Source: Halobacteriales archaeon YIM A00010
GTDB taxonomy: Archaea > Halobacteriota > Halobacteria > Halobacteriales > Haloarculaceae
DNA length: 64,000 bases
Direction: 5' to 3'
NCBI GenBank assembly: GCA_025041175.1
Contig: JAKCFJ010000006.1
Coordinates: forward strand, 62,001 to 126,000
Positions 37,303-45,399 of the stretch are shown one piece after another; position 1 is the stretch's first letter, and each line of letters opens with the position of its first letter. The notes beneath the pieces were generated by a model, which worked only from the letters and a program-made list of their open reading frames with translations, was not told the origin of the DNA and did not search any database. The translations under genes were made by a program, and so were the position numbers.

Positions 37303-37341
37303 AGGATGTCACAATTCAAATATCGGATGCAGTAGGAATAT

Positions 37342-37665
37342 TTACTCGTCTTGATGGTGTTCACGAATTCGGGACGCTTCGCGGGCAATCTCCTCCGGCG
37401 TCATCGCATCGAGATCTCTTGAGATACCCTCGGCTTCGTCGTGGAGTTCGACGAGCTCACGATTGCGAGTTTCTTGTGGGATTTCGTCGATTGCAGTGTA
37501 CCCACTCCCTTCATCATCCGAGGGAGGATGCATCCAATCCCCTTCTCCGCGAAGGTCCACGGTAACGACGTCCTCTTCATCTACCTCGTCTTCGGGGGGC
37601 AGTTCGAATGATTCTGGAGGTGGCTCTCCGAACGTGTCCGTTTCGTTTTTACTATCGTCGTCCAT
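37342..37665 (-). CDS. Small, highly acidic protein, last gene of the ART operon
   Basis: 107 residues, strongly acidic (EDEVDEEDVVTVDLRGEGDW), disordered at the start, and helical at the end (MTPEEIAREASRIREHH). It lies 51 bp downstream of the ADP-ribosyltransferase-like gene on the same strand. Its size, charge and place would suit an antitoxin or immunity partner, but no family is recognised and halophilic proteins are acidic in general. Confidence 0.6.
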   Translation of the reverse strand: MDDDSKNETDTFGEPPPESFELPPEDEVDEEDVVTVDLRGEGDWMHPPSDDEGSGYTAIDEIPQETRNRELVELHDEAEGISRDLDAMTPEEIAREASRIREHHQDE

Positions 37666-37715
37666 TAAGAAAAACTAGATGCTGAAGCGTTAAAAAATCT
37701 GCGTTGAGAACTAGT

Positions 37716-39020
37716 TTACACCTCATCATACTCGAGGTCAAGCGTCACATCCGTGCCACTACTATCGAGCACAGAGCGAACGACGGAAAACACGCTCGCG
37801 TTCGATGCCTCTTCGAATCGATCGTCAGCGATGCAGGACTCGAACCAGTGTTTGAGGCGAGTCGTTCCGGCAGTTGTTTCTGGATGCTGTCCAGCTCTAT
37901 CCATCGGCCGGAGGAGCTCATAGATCCGATCATGGGTCTCAGCGCTGTACATCGATGGTGCATCGAGCGCGCTGAACAGCTCTTGGGCATTTTGTGACGC
38001 AATATCTTGATGTCGTGGGCCGGTAAATTGGAGGCCAGCAGCGGGAACACGAATCTTGTCACCGACGATGTGGATCTCCCCTTCGTCTAGCCCCCCAGGT
38101 TTGAGCACGTCGATCGCAATCGCGGTATCGTCCGGTGTCGCGCGATGGCTGATCCGGTACGCCTCCGCCCAGTGATCACCGACACCGACATCGATGGAAT
38201 GGTTCGACGTTGAGACGGTGGGGAACTGATATTCGCTCGCAGTCGGATTATCGATAAGCTGGGCTGTCAGTGCTTCGTTGCTGTGGCGGATGCCCCGATG
38301 CACCATTACGCTCGCATTCCCGTCAGAATCCGTCGGCATATGCTCTCGTAGGAACGATCGTGAGATCCGAGTCGCATCGCGGTAGACGTCGATCTCAGCA
38401 TCGTCTGGTGGGATCTCCTGGGCGGCTTTTCCATCGTCCCGGACAGGAGCGCTGATTCCGAGTGCTTTTTTTGCGATCAGCTCAAGCGTTTCGGCCTCTT
38501 CGCCACCACTTGATCCCTTCCACCTGTTCATGAGATCGTATACTCGATCGACAGGCTCCGTTCCATGCTTATCTTCGAGGCTCTCTCGAACCTCGTCTGC
38601 TTCTGAATAGGTGAACGTCGGATACGTCGTATTCGTCTCAGAATTATGAATATCCTCACAGGCGGTTGTCTCGGAGAGAGTGATGTCGAACTCGGCCTCG
38701 ATCTTCTCTGGAGCAATGGTGTCGAGATCGACGTCCACTGATGTCGTGTCGGTTGGCCCAAGATAGCGGGCGGCGTCATTCGTCTCGATCGAACGGCTCT
38801 CCTCCGTCCAATCGTCGAAGCGATCTTCAGAGACCGTGATCGTCGCAGGGTCGTCAGCTGTTGCACCCGCATCTGATGCTTCGTCTGTGGCTGCCTGCTC
38901 GGCACGTTTGACCGCCTCCTGGACGGTTTCGATGGCTTCGCGGCGTTCCTCTTCGGGCGGTTGTCGGCTTTCGTACTCGTCGCTACGATCTGGCCCTCCA
39001 GTATTGTGTTTCCCGCCCAT
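37716..39020 (-). CDS. Protein with C-terminal ADP-ribosyltransferase-like domain
   Basis: 434 residues. The N-terminal half is acidic and probably flexible, with one coiled-coil-like helix (REAIETVQEAVKRAEQAA). The C-terminal half shows the signature of arginine-type mono-ADP-ribosyltransferases in order: R242 in VMVHRGIRH, S270-T-S272 in FPTVSTSN, and the ExE pair E313/E315 in LDEGEIHI. In known members these bind NAD+ and catalyse transfer of ADP-ribose. Such domains occur in toxins, phage head proteins and defence effectors. The start ATG overlaps the stop of the upstream gene (shared base 39020), so the two are coupled. Target and activity unknown. Confidence 0.6.
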   Translation of the reverse strand: MGGKHNTGGPDRSDEYESRQPPEEERREAIETVQEAVKRAEQAATDEASDAGATADDPATITVSEDRFDDWTEESRSIETNDAARYLGPTDTTSVDVDLDTIAPEKIEAEFDITLSETTACEDIHNSETNTTYPTFTYSEADEVRESLEDKHGTEPVDRVYDLMNRWKGSSGGEEAETLELIAKKALGISAPVRDDGKAAQEIPPDDAEIDVYRDATRISRSFLREHMPTDSDGNASVMVHRGIRHSNEALTAQLIDNPTASEYQFPTVSTSNHSIDVGVGDHWAEAYRISHRATPDDTAIAIDVLKPGGLDEGEIHIVGDKIRVPAAGLQFTGPRHQDIASQNAQELFSALDAPSMYSAETHDRIYELLRPMDRAGQHPETTAGTTRLKHWFESCIADDRFEEASNASVFSVVRSVLDSSGTDVTLDLEYDEV

Positions 39021-39781
39021 CAGCTGGCGTCCTGGACGCTGAGAGCAACCTCAATCTCCTCGCTAAACTCAGCGTATTGGTTCTCAATCTCCGTGGCTGA
39101 TGTGGACCGAGGCGAGAGCTCACGCAGCCATCGCAAGCCGGAGGCGGCGACGACGCTATCAGGCATTCGAGAGAGGTAGAGCGGCGACAATAGTCCGATA
39201 AGGAATATCGTGTCCACCGACGTTCCCTCGAGTTCCCCAGCGACGATCTCAAGATCGTCTTGGAGTTCCGTGAGTCCTGCCCCGCCCGTTATATATTGGA
39301 CGCCGTAGAAGGCACACTGGTCGACTTCAAGCTCTTTGAACGTCTGGTAGCAAATCTCGCGCTCGCTCGGCGTGATTCCTTTGATGAGCGGGATGATCTC
39401 GGTAGGAGCGTCATGGAGTTGATTGGTCATCCATGCTGTTCCTTCCATTACTTGGATCACGTTCTCGCGGCGTTCCGCCACCGAGTGTTCCTCGTAGGTT
39501 GCGACATCGGTTGGAATGTGGTAGTCAGGAGCGAACGCTTCCACGATGTCTAGCTCGCGCTGCCACGAGATGAGGTTGAGCAGTTCATCTGAGACAGTTG
39601 TTGTCGTGATTACAGAGGTCTTGTCGCCGCAATAGGAGTGTGCTGTTTCACCCTGTGTTTCTGCTAGTTTTCGTGCATCGACGATATCAACGAGTATGGC
39701 TGATGGGCGAGCAGAGCGGATGAATTCGTGGTGCGCTGCTTGGGCTTCCACCCGTGGTACGAGCCCGATTATCTTATCCAT
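39020..39781 (-). CDS. TIM-barrel protein resembling TGT/DpdA enzymes
   Basis: 253 residues from ATG 39781, first gene of the operon with the ADP-ribosyltransferase-like protein. The order of strands and motifs, APDYHIPTDVATYEE, EIIPLIKGITPSEREICYQT, CAFYGVQYITGG, DTIFLIGLLSPLYLSRMPDS and VVAASGLRWLRE, recalls the barrel of tRNA-guanine transglycosylases and their DNA-modifying relatives (DpdA). The zinc site of true TGT (CxCxxC...H) is absent. The assignment is tentative; it could be another TIM-barrel enzyme. No membrane segment. Confidence 0.45.
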   Translation of the reverse strand: MDKIIGLVPRVEAQAAHHEFIRSARPSAILVDIVDARKLAETQGETAHSYCGDKTSVITTTTVSDELLNLISWQRELDIVEAFAPDYHIPTDVATYEEHSVAERRENVIQVMEGTAWMTNQLHDAPTEIIPLIKGITPSEREICYQTFKELEVDQCAFYGVQYITGGAGLTELQDDLEIVAGELEGTSVDTIFLIGLLSPLYLSRMPDSVVAASGLRWLRELSPRSTSATEIENQYAEFSEEIEVALSVQDAS

Positions 39782-39820
39782 TGATAGATCCCACTATAGA
39801 ATCATTTTAGTATTTTTTGA

Positions 39821-39988
39821 TGCAGATTTATTGGCCACGATTTTGCCCAGACCGGCACGGAGCACTGGTCGAACCACCGCCCGATTCCCTCTGAGAGTCT
39901 GACCGCCAATACCGGGTTGTATCTTCTCGGCTGGCTCGTCCTCCTGGCAGCGCTCGCATCACTGCTCGGCTTTGACGGACTATTCTAG
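39821..39988 (+). pseudogene. 3' stub of a membrane-protein gene
   Basis: An open frame without a start, preceded by TGA, reads HDFAQTGTEHWSNHRPIP, then one membrane helix (LYLLGWLVLLAALASLLGF) and TAG at 39986. It is the end of a lost membrane protein, in the same style as the stub at 31795, and marks another junction where foreign DNA was joined. Confidence 0.5.
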
Positions 39989-40026
39989 CAAGAGTGGTCG
40001 TATCCGCCCGAGAAAACAGAGGCTCG

Positions 40027-40794
40027 CTAGGGAAGCGATTCGCATGCTTGCCCATCACTGTCTGCATCGAGTCGGTGGGGATCTTCTTCAGGATTGTTCT
40101 GCTCGAAGAACGTCTGGGCCTCGCTCTGGGTGTCGAAATCAGAGCACGCCACGTCTGTAGACGGTTGGGTGGTCGCTGTCGGGGTACCGGTCGAATCCGA
40201 TTCGAAGCCCCACACGCCGCGCTCATCAGTCTGTGCGGACGACTCTACTTGGTAGAACTCATCACGGAAAGAGAACGACGAGTCATACACACGCGCTAAG
40301 CCCTTTTCGAGCAGTAGCTGATTGACATTCGATCCGTCACGGTAGATGTAGGCCAATAACCGACCGAAACTCCCCCGTTCATCCGATTCAGGATCAGTAA
40401 CGACGCGGATCTGCTCGCCGTCAAGCTGGCCGCGCGCGTATTCTTTGGCTTCTTGCCCCCAGTTTAGCAGCCAATCCCTCCCCTCGGTCGTGTCTGGAAT
40501 TCCGGGGTATTCGCTCGGATCTTCATTCGAGGCGATCGTCTCTGGGGTATCAACCCCCAGCAATCGGATCGTGTCCTCCTCCCCATTCTCGAACTCGACT
40601 TCCATCGTATCCCCATCGATGACGCGTGTGACGGTTGCTGTGCGGGTATCGCTCCCGTCGGGTGGCGAGAGAGCCGTCTCGGTGTCAGGTGATGTCGAAG
40701 TTGTCGGGGAGCCGGTCTGTGACTCCTCAACGCATCCAGCAAGAGGAGCACTGATGAGGAGCACCACGACGACGAGCACCTTGGGCTGAATCAT
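40027..40794 (-). CDS. Secreted thermonuclease-like lipoprotein with excalibur domain
   Basis: 255 residues. The lipoprotein signal ends LLISAPLAGC (C21), followed by a Ser/Thr/Pro-rich linker. The staphylococcal-nuclease domain covers about residues 52-190: VTRVIDGDTMEVEF, IRLLGVDTPE (R77, D82, E85) and GRLLAYIYRDG (R135), which supply the calcium-binding Asp residues and the catalytic Arg/Glu/Arg. The C-terminal excalibur domain has LDADSDGQACE, a calcium-binding DxDxDG motif. It would degrade DNA or RNA outside the cell while attached to the membrane. The gene stands alone, convergent with a gene stub. Confidence 0.9.
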   Translation of the reverse strand: MIQPKVLVVVVLLISAPLAGCVEESQTGSPTTSTSPDTETALSPPDGSDTRTATVTRVIDGDTMEVEFENGEEDTIRLLGVDTPETIASNEDPSEYPGIPDTTEGRDWLLNWGQEAKEYARGQLDGEQIRVVTDPESDERGSFGRLLAYIYRDGSNVNQLLLEKGLARVYDSSFSFRDEFYQVESSAQTDERGVWGFESDSTGTPTATTQPSTDVACSDFDTQSEAQTFFEQNNPEEDPHRLDADSDGQACESLP

Positions 40795-40869
40795 GTCCTA
40801 AGAGATCTATGACCAGTGGTCTTGATCGTCACTGTTCGTGCGCCGCTGAGGAGTGGAGGATCATCACGC

Positions 40870-41802
40870 TCAAACGATCTCCTCGAACGCGGTTCGTGCA
40901 TACTGTTCAACTGCCGCTCCACGTCCCTCTGTGGTATCGAGATTGGGTTGGAGGTTGCTGAAGGTCTGGAGCCACTGTCGGAACTCATACAGCGTGCTGC
41001 GCCGTTCATAGCCCGCTGGGAGGTCCCGAACTGATCGATAGCCGCTCACAAACCGGGCTTGGATCGTGGGTGTATCGAGGTCCGCGAGCTGCCGCTCGAG
41101 CAGAGTGACGGCGATCGTGACTTGCAGCTCCGACGGGCCAGCCATCACGTCTTCCCAGTCGATAATGGCACTGATTGCTGGCGTCGAATCGGTCGTCACG
41201 AGGACGTTCAGTGGATTGAGGTCCTCGTGGATTACCGTTGACTCAAACGAACGGGCTAACTCTCCCTGTCGATCGTGATACCAGTCTCGTGCTGGATGCG
41301 TGAGATCTGCGACCGGTGTTTGCTCAAGACGCTCGATCGCTTGCTCAATCTCGACATCGAACTGGTCCTGCCAACGCCGAGTATCGTCCAAGACCCGCAG
41401 TTCGTCATCGATCACTTCCAACTCACCGAACCGATCGAATGAGAACGTCTCGTGAACGAGCGCGAGATAGCGGCCCAGCTGCTCGATCATGTTTCCCTGC
41501 TGTGCCGTCGATAGCGAGTCATCGGTCTCCGACAACACGGTGCCGTCGATGTGCTCCATCAGAATATAGGGTGGAATATCGCCGCCTGGCTCAGTGACGC
41601 GACTACTCACGGCCGGAACAGGAACGGCTGTCCCCTCAAGTCGCGTGAGCACCGTCGCTTCGACCGCGAGATTGCGAAGAGCAGTCGCTTCGGATGGGAG
41701 TGCCGTGCGATAGATCTCACTGGCGTCGGGATCGTCCTCGTCTATCTTTGCGAGTTTGACCACGTACTCTGGCCGATCGTCATCGTCGGTGGACTCCGAC
41801 AT
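40870..41802 (-). CDS. Aminoglycoside-phosphotransferase-family kinase, 5' end rearranged
   Basis: About 310 residues with the APH (PF01636) core: VVKLAKI in the N-lobe, YILMEHIDGTVL at the hinge, catalytic VIHEDLNPLNVLV (HxDxxxxN) and metal-binding IIDWEDVMAGP. Members phosphorylate small molecules such as antibiotics, homoserine or choline-like compounds; the substrate here is unknown. ATG 41802 or 41805 is the first start. The frame stays open further upstream (RGFAFFV just before MSES) without a start until a stop near 41950. The DNA there consists of short direct repeats, so the native N-terminus seems to be lost. Confidence 0.8.
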   Translation of the reverse strand: MSESTDDDDRPEYVVKLAKIDEDDPDASEIYRTALPSEATALRNLAVEATVLTRLEGTAVPVPAVSSRVTEPGGDIPPYILMEHIDGTVLSETDDSLSTAQQGNMIEQLGRYLALVHETFSFDRFGELEVIDDELRVLDDTRRWQDQFDVEIEQAIERLEQTPVADLTHPARDWYHDRQGELARSFESTVIHEDLNPLNVLVTTDSTPAISAIIDWEDVMAGPSELQVTIAVTLLERQLADLDTPTIQARFVSGYRSVRDLPAGYERRSTLYEFRQWLQTFSNLQPNLDTTEGRGAAVEQYARTAFEEIV

Positions 41803-41879
41803 CACAAAGAACGCGAACCCGCGTGACGACTGCGAAGCTGGTGTGAGCTGGGCACGTGAGCTGATAGTGTCACAGGCGG

Positions 41880-41989
41880 CGGTGAAGGTATTGAGCCGTT
41901 CGCCATAGTCTAAGACGAGCGGTGAAGGTATTCTAACCAGCGGTCACGTCTTGACATCTAAGACGAGACTGTCAACCAGCGGTCACGTC
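41880..41989. repeat. Interleaved short direct repeats
   Basis: Three pairs of direct repeats are interleaved: CGGTGAAGGTATT at 41880-41892 and 41920-41932, TCTAAGACGAG at 41909-41919 and 41957-41967, and AACCAGCGGTCACGTC at 41935-41950 and 41974-41989. Spacings of about 40-48 bp suggest successive tandem duplications by slippage. They separate the APH-type gene from the PadR gene and include the probable former 5' end of the kinase gene. Confidence 0.75.
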
Positions 41990-42004
41990 GGTTGAGAGAT
42001 GATG

Positions 42005-42280
42005 TCACTCGGTGCCGTATTGGGCCTCCCAGTCGTTGCGGGCGTCGATCTCGCGCTCTCCACGACGGGTGAGCGTGTAGTAGTTCGTCCGCCGGTCGCG
42101 TTGACCCTTCTCGACCAATCCCTTCTCCACGAGCGTGTCGAGGTTCGGGTACAGACGCCCGTGGTGGATTTCCTTTTCGTAGTAGTCTTCGAGTTCGTCT
42201 TTGATCGCCAGACCGTGTGGTTCGTCTCGGCCACCGATCACGTACAGCAGGTCCCGTTGAAAGCCCGTCAGATCATGCAT
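42005..42280 (-). CDS. PadR-family transcriptional regulator
   Basis: 91-residue single-domain winged-helix protein. It has the PadR pattern: LTGFQRDLLYVIGG, HGLAIKDELEDYYEKEIHHG, RLYPNLDTLVEKGLVEKG and the wing RTNYYTLTRRGEREI. Haloarchaeal PadR-like proteins of this size act as dimeric repressors. The start is ATG 42280, with an AT-rich promoter stretch right upstream (42290-42325). It may control the kinase gene downstream, from which the repeats now separate it. Confidence 0.85.
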   Translation of the reverse strand: MHDLTGFQRDLLYVIGGRDEPHGLAIKDELEDYYEKEIHHGRLYPNLDTLVEKGLVEKGQRDRRTNYYTLTRRGEREIDARNDWEAQYGTE

Positions 42281-42427
42281 ACTTATCTAGAGATAGGAAA
42301 TATCATATTATATTCTTTTTGTATCGATCGTTCGTTGGGTAGGTGGTTCACTCGCGGCCGTGGGTTGCGTGCAGATGACGGGGGCGATATCGGTGAGATA
42401 CCCCTTGCGTTTTGTAGAGGTTGCCAG

Positions 42428-43510
42428 CTATTCGACGGTGAGCAGCGGTTCGGTCTCGAACTCCACCCCGGTTCCGGCGTCGCTCGATCGGTAGATAGCA
42501 GCGAGCACCTGCTGGGACGTGAGCGCCTGCTCAGGCGTGGCGAGCGACGATTCGGTGCCAGCGATCGCGTCGATGAAGCGGCGTTGTTCGATCCGGTATG
42601 CGTCGTCGTCGCGGGTCGTGATCGTGCTGTCGGAGAAATGCGGTGCGCCGCTGGCGGCCGTCTCGAAGATTGACAACTCCCCTGTTTGGAGATCGAGACG
42701 TGCCCCAGCATCCTCGCCGTGGAGCACGAACGTGGTGTTCGGAGGGCGGTTGGCCGCCCACGCGACGTCAAGCGAGACCGTTGCGTCGTTCTCACATCGG
42801 ATGAACGCGCTCGCGGAGTCATCAACGTCGAATGGTCCGTCCCCATCCGTGCCGTGCATATCGAGATACGTGTAGTCCAACCGATCCCCGAACACCGATC
42901 GCGTCACCCCCGATACGTCCGCCACGGCCGGAAACCCAAAGACGTACAGCGCAAGATCGATCGCGTGCGCCCCGATGTCGACGAGCGCACCGCCACCGGC
43001 CGTGGACTTGTTCGTGAACCACGATCCCCGACCGGGAATCCCGCGTCGGCGGAGATAGTTCGCCTCGATGTGGTACACATCACCGAACCGGCCATCTTGG
43101 AGATAGTTCATCAGCACGTCGACGGGCCGGGCGACTCGGTTGTGAAACCCGACCCGACAGACCGACTCGGCGTTCCGAGCCGCGCGCACGATGTGCTGTG
43201 CACTCTCGACAGTGTGGGCGAGTGGCTTCTCAATGAGCACGTTGAGTCCGCTCTCGAGCGCGTCGACCGCGTACGCCTCGTGATACCGGTTCGGCGTCGT
43301 GATGATCACCGCGTCGACGTGGTCGTACAGCGCCTCGTGAGCGTCGAACGTCGGCACCTCGAACTGGTCTTCGAATCGGTGACGGGTGCGCTCGGCGATG
43401 TCCATGCCACCGACAAGCGTCGCCGGCACCTGGCTAGCGAGGCTGTGTAGTTGCTCAGCGTGGTAGCGGCCGATGGTTCCGAGGCCAACGATGCCGATCC
43501 GCTTACTCAT
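42428..43510 (-). CDS. Gfo/Idh/MocA-family NAD(P)-dependent oxidoreductase
   Basis: 360 residues from ATG 43510. The N-terminal Rossmann fold opens RIGIVGLGTIGRYHAEQL (GxGxxG), and LIEKPLA is the conserved EKP motif of the family. The C-terminal alpha/beta half holds GGGALVDIGAHAIDLALYV with the usual D/H catalytic pair. Such enzymes oxidise or reduce sugars, inositols or related compounds. It is the last gene of the five-gene overlapping operon 45399-42428 and overlaps the zinc-ribbon gene by 8 bp. Frames reaching further upstream lie within that gene and are not used. Confidence 0.9.
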   Translation of the reverse strand: MSKRIGIVGLGTIGRYHAEQLHSLASQVPATLVGGMDIAERTRHRFEDQFEVPTFDAHEALYDHVDAVIITTPNRYHEAYAVDALESGLNVLIEKPLAHTVESAQHIVRAARNAESVCRVGFHNRVARPVDVLMNYLQDGRFGDVYHIEANYLRRRGIPGRGSWFTNKSTAGGGALVDIGAHAIDLALYVFGFPAVADVSGVTRSVFGDRLDYTYLDMHGTDGDGPFDVDDSASAFIRCENDATVSLDVAWAANRPPNTTFVLHGEDAGARLDLQTGELSIFETAASGAPHFSDSTITTRDDDAYRIEQRRFIDAIAGTESSLATPEQALTSQQVLAAIYRSSDAGTGVEFETEPLLTVE

Positions 43511-43772
43511 CCGCCGACCCCTCCACGATCCAGTGGTCGAGGGCTGCCGCATCAATGACCACCACCCGTTGACAGCGCATACACCGGAAGACGGTCTCAA
43601 TGAAGGACGCTGGAGCACCAACTAACGGATTGTTGTGCTGGCAATCTTCATGAGGACAAATGGCTGCTCCGAATACATTACTGTCTGGTGTCACCATACA
43701 GTGCTCGGTGGTGATCCGCCGACACCAGTATTCGTTATTGAACTGATCGGGATTTACCATGCCGTTATTCAT
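43503..43772 (-). CDS. Small double-zinc-ribbon protein
   Basis: 89 residues from ATG 43772. Cysteine pairs and a His, YWCRRITTEHC, ICPHEDCQHNN and FRCMRCQRVVV, would make one or two zinc ribbons. It overlaps the upstream PadR-like gene by 8 bp and the downstream oxidoreductase by 8 bp, so all three are coupled. A role as an adaptor or regulator of the operon is possible. No family recognised. Confidence 0.65.
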   Translation of the reverse strand: MNNGMVNPDQFNNEYWCRRITTEHCMVTPDSNVFGAAICPHEDCQHNNPLVGAPASFIETVFRCMRCQRVVVIDAAALDHWIVEGSADE

Positions 43773-44160
43773 CGCTATCACCTTGAGCAGCGATCGATCG
43801 CGATCGCCCACTAGCGACCGTATAGCGCAATCGCATGGGTTCACCGTCGCCGAGCATTGTCTCCTGCAGGTCGACGGTCGAGCGAAACCAGCTGTGGTAG
43901 TGGCGGAGGGCGTGGCGTCCCTCTTCTGTAATTTCATACCGAGGCGTCCCCTCATCGATGCTGTTTTTCGCAACGAGGACCCGTTCAACCAATGTATTGA
44001 GGTGCAAATACAGTCGTCTATACGTGAACGTAATCCCCATTTCCACTTCCAGCGTGGCTTTGATGTCAACGTCGCGCTGGGGCTCGTCGTGGGAGACGAT
44101 CGTTAATATATCGCGCTGGATAGCGTCTAACTCCGTAAATCGGTTGTCGTAGGTTGTCAT
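43765..44160 (-). CDS. PadR-like winged-helix regulator
   Basis: 131 residues. LDAIQRDILTIVSHDEPQRD, VDIKATLEVEMGITFTYRRL and YLHLNTLVERVLVAKNS give the helix-turn-helix; the wing is TPRYEITEEGRHALRHY. A C-terminal tail of 40 residues may serve dimerisation. It overlaps the deacylase gene by one base (TGATG) and the zinc-ribbon gene by 8 bp. It is probably the local regulator of this operon. Confidence 0.8.
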   Translation of the reverse strand: MTTYDNRFTELDAIQRDILTIVSHDEPQRDVDIKATLEVEMGITFTYRRLYLHLNTLVERVLVAKNSIDEGTPRYEITEEGRHALRHYHSWFRSTVDLQETMLGDGEPMRLRYTVASGRSRSIAAQGDSDE

Positions 44161-44948
44161 CAGTGATCTCCGAGTATCCCGGTCAACGTCGCTGCATAGC
44201 CAAACTGCTCTTCATACCCGTCCGCGGACAGCAATACCGGGTAGAACGTCTCCTCGGCGGTGACGGCAGTATCGTCGAGTGAAGCGAACGGCGTTCCAAC
44301 AGGCACGGCCTCGAAGTTCTCCACAAGGACCTCACACGACGCTGCGCGTTCTTTGGGAATGGGTTCCTGCAACCCATAGATCGAGGTGACACGTTTTTCA
44401 ACGGGCGGCTGTGCCCGTGCACCCGTCACCGCGAGGAACTCACGAATGAGCTGGACGGCGTTCTCGCTCGCCTGCTCGCTTCCCTGTCGGCCACACTCGA
44501 TTTCGATCACTGGCGTGTGATGTACCAGCGCGTTCTCGACGCACTCGCCCGTCTCGACCACCCGCTCGATCGAGAGGTACGGGCAGATCGCTGTGGTCGC
44601 AGGACCTAACTCCTTGACGATCGCGAACGGCCGCTCATCTGATCGGGTCGAATGCAACGAGAGGGTCAAACAGCCTCGCAACTCGTCCAACAACCGGGCG
44701 GCGAGCTGTCGTTCGTGAGCCTCGGCTGTGGGCGAACCAGGAAACACCCGGTTCATGTCGACGTCGACGTAGCGCTCGCCCTGCGCGAGCGCTGCTTCGT
44801 TGGCAATAATGCACTTCACTGGCCGTCTGAGCGGCGGTCGTTCGTCAAGCAATGTTTCGATCGCCTGTGCGCCACAGGGTTCGTCCCCGTGAATCGCACC
44901 GACGATTGCCAGCCGGGGCTCGCCCTGGCCGAGCGTCTCAACGCGCAT
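44160..44948 (-). CDS. Succinylglutamate desuccinylase/aspartoacylase-family deacylase
   Basis: 262 residues from ATG 44948 (or 44954). Zinc carboxypeptidase-like fold of the AstE/AspA family: zinc ligands in GAIHGDEPCG, substrate-binding VDMNRVFPG, third ligand in LTLSLHSTRS, and the catalytic Glu in VIEIECGRQG. Members hydrolyse N-acyl amino acids. The substrate is unknown; a Gfo/Idh oxidoreductase in the same operon suggests a small-molecule pathway. The start overlaps the end of the upstream gene. Confidence 0.85.
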   Translation of the reverse strand: MRVETLGQGEPRLAIVGAIHGDEPCGAQAIETLLDERPPLRRPVKCIIANEAALAQGERYVDVDMNRVFPGSPTAEAHERQLAARLLDELRGCLTLSLHSTRSDERPFAIVKELGPATTAICPYLSIERVVETGECVENALVHHTPVIEIECGRQGSEQASENAVQLIREFLAVTGARAQPPVEKRVTSIYGLQEPIPKERAASCEVLVENFEAVPVGTPFASLDDTAVTAEETFYPVLLSADGYEEQFGYAATLTGILGDH

Positions 44949-45399
44949 CCCCATCACCGTCCGTAGCTTCAGTGTATTCTGTCGGTGGCTGTTCGTGCGG
45001 GTCGTAGCTGCGCCGAGCGACCGCTGCCACGCTCCCAACGGGCATGAGGTTCCGGATCGGCCCGTGCCGGCGGCGCAGCTGGTCTTCGGTGAGATCTGGA
45101 TCGAGTTCGATCAGCTCGGTCCACTCGTCGGTCTGCTCGCTGCAGGTCTCAAAGCGCCAGCCGAGCGGATCAAGCTGCTCGCGAACAGCGGCGATCTCGT
45201 CGATTGCGGGGTCGAGCGCGATCAATTCGGAGACGTTGCGGATTTCGCCGTATGTCTGTCGCAGGGTTGCTGCGGTGGCGTCTGGGTTCAACCGGGCGAC
45301 CGAGATCCACTCGTCGGCCTGCACACAGTAATGGTCGAACCGCCACCCGAGGACGTCGGCTTGGTCAACGATCGTATTGGTCGGTCGTGGTCTGCTCAT
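44938..45399 (-). CDS. Protein with two internal repeats, first gene of the operon
   Basis: 153 residues from ATG 45399. Two repeats of about 45 residues are visible: LGWRFDHYCVQADEWISVAR then LNPDATAATLRQTYGEIRN, and LGWRFETCSEQTDEWTELIE then LDPDLTEDQLRRRHGPIRN. The duplicated unit has Trp, Asp-Glu-Trp and Gly-x-Ile-Arg-Asn as fixed points. No known family. The reading frame is open further upstream to 45759, but that part is Arg/Ser-rich and unlikely to be translated. Confidence 0.6.
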   Translation of the reverse strand: MSRPRPTNTIVDQADVLGWRFDHYCVQADEWISVARLNPDATAATLRQTYGEIRNVSELIALDPAIDEIAAVREQLDPLGWRFETCSEQTDEWTELIELDPDLTEDQLRRRHGPIRNLMPVGSVAAVARRSYDPHEQPPTEYTEATDGDGDAR

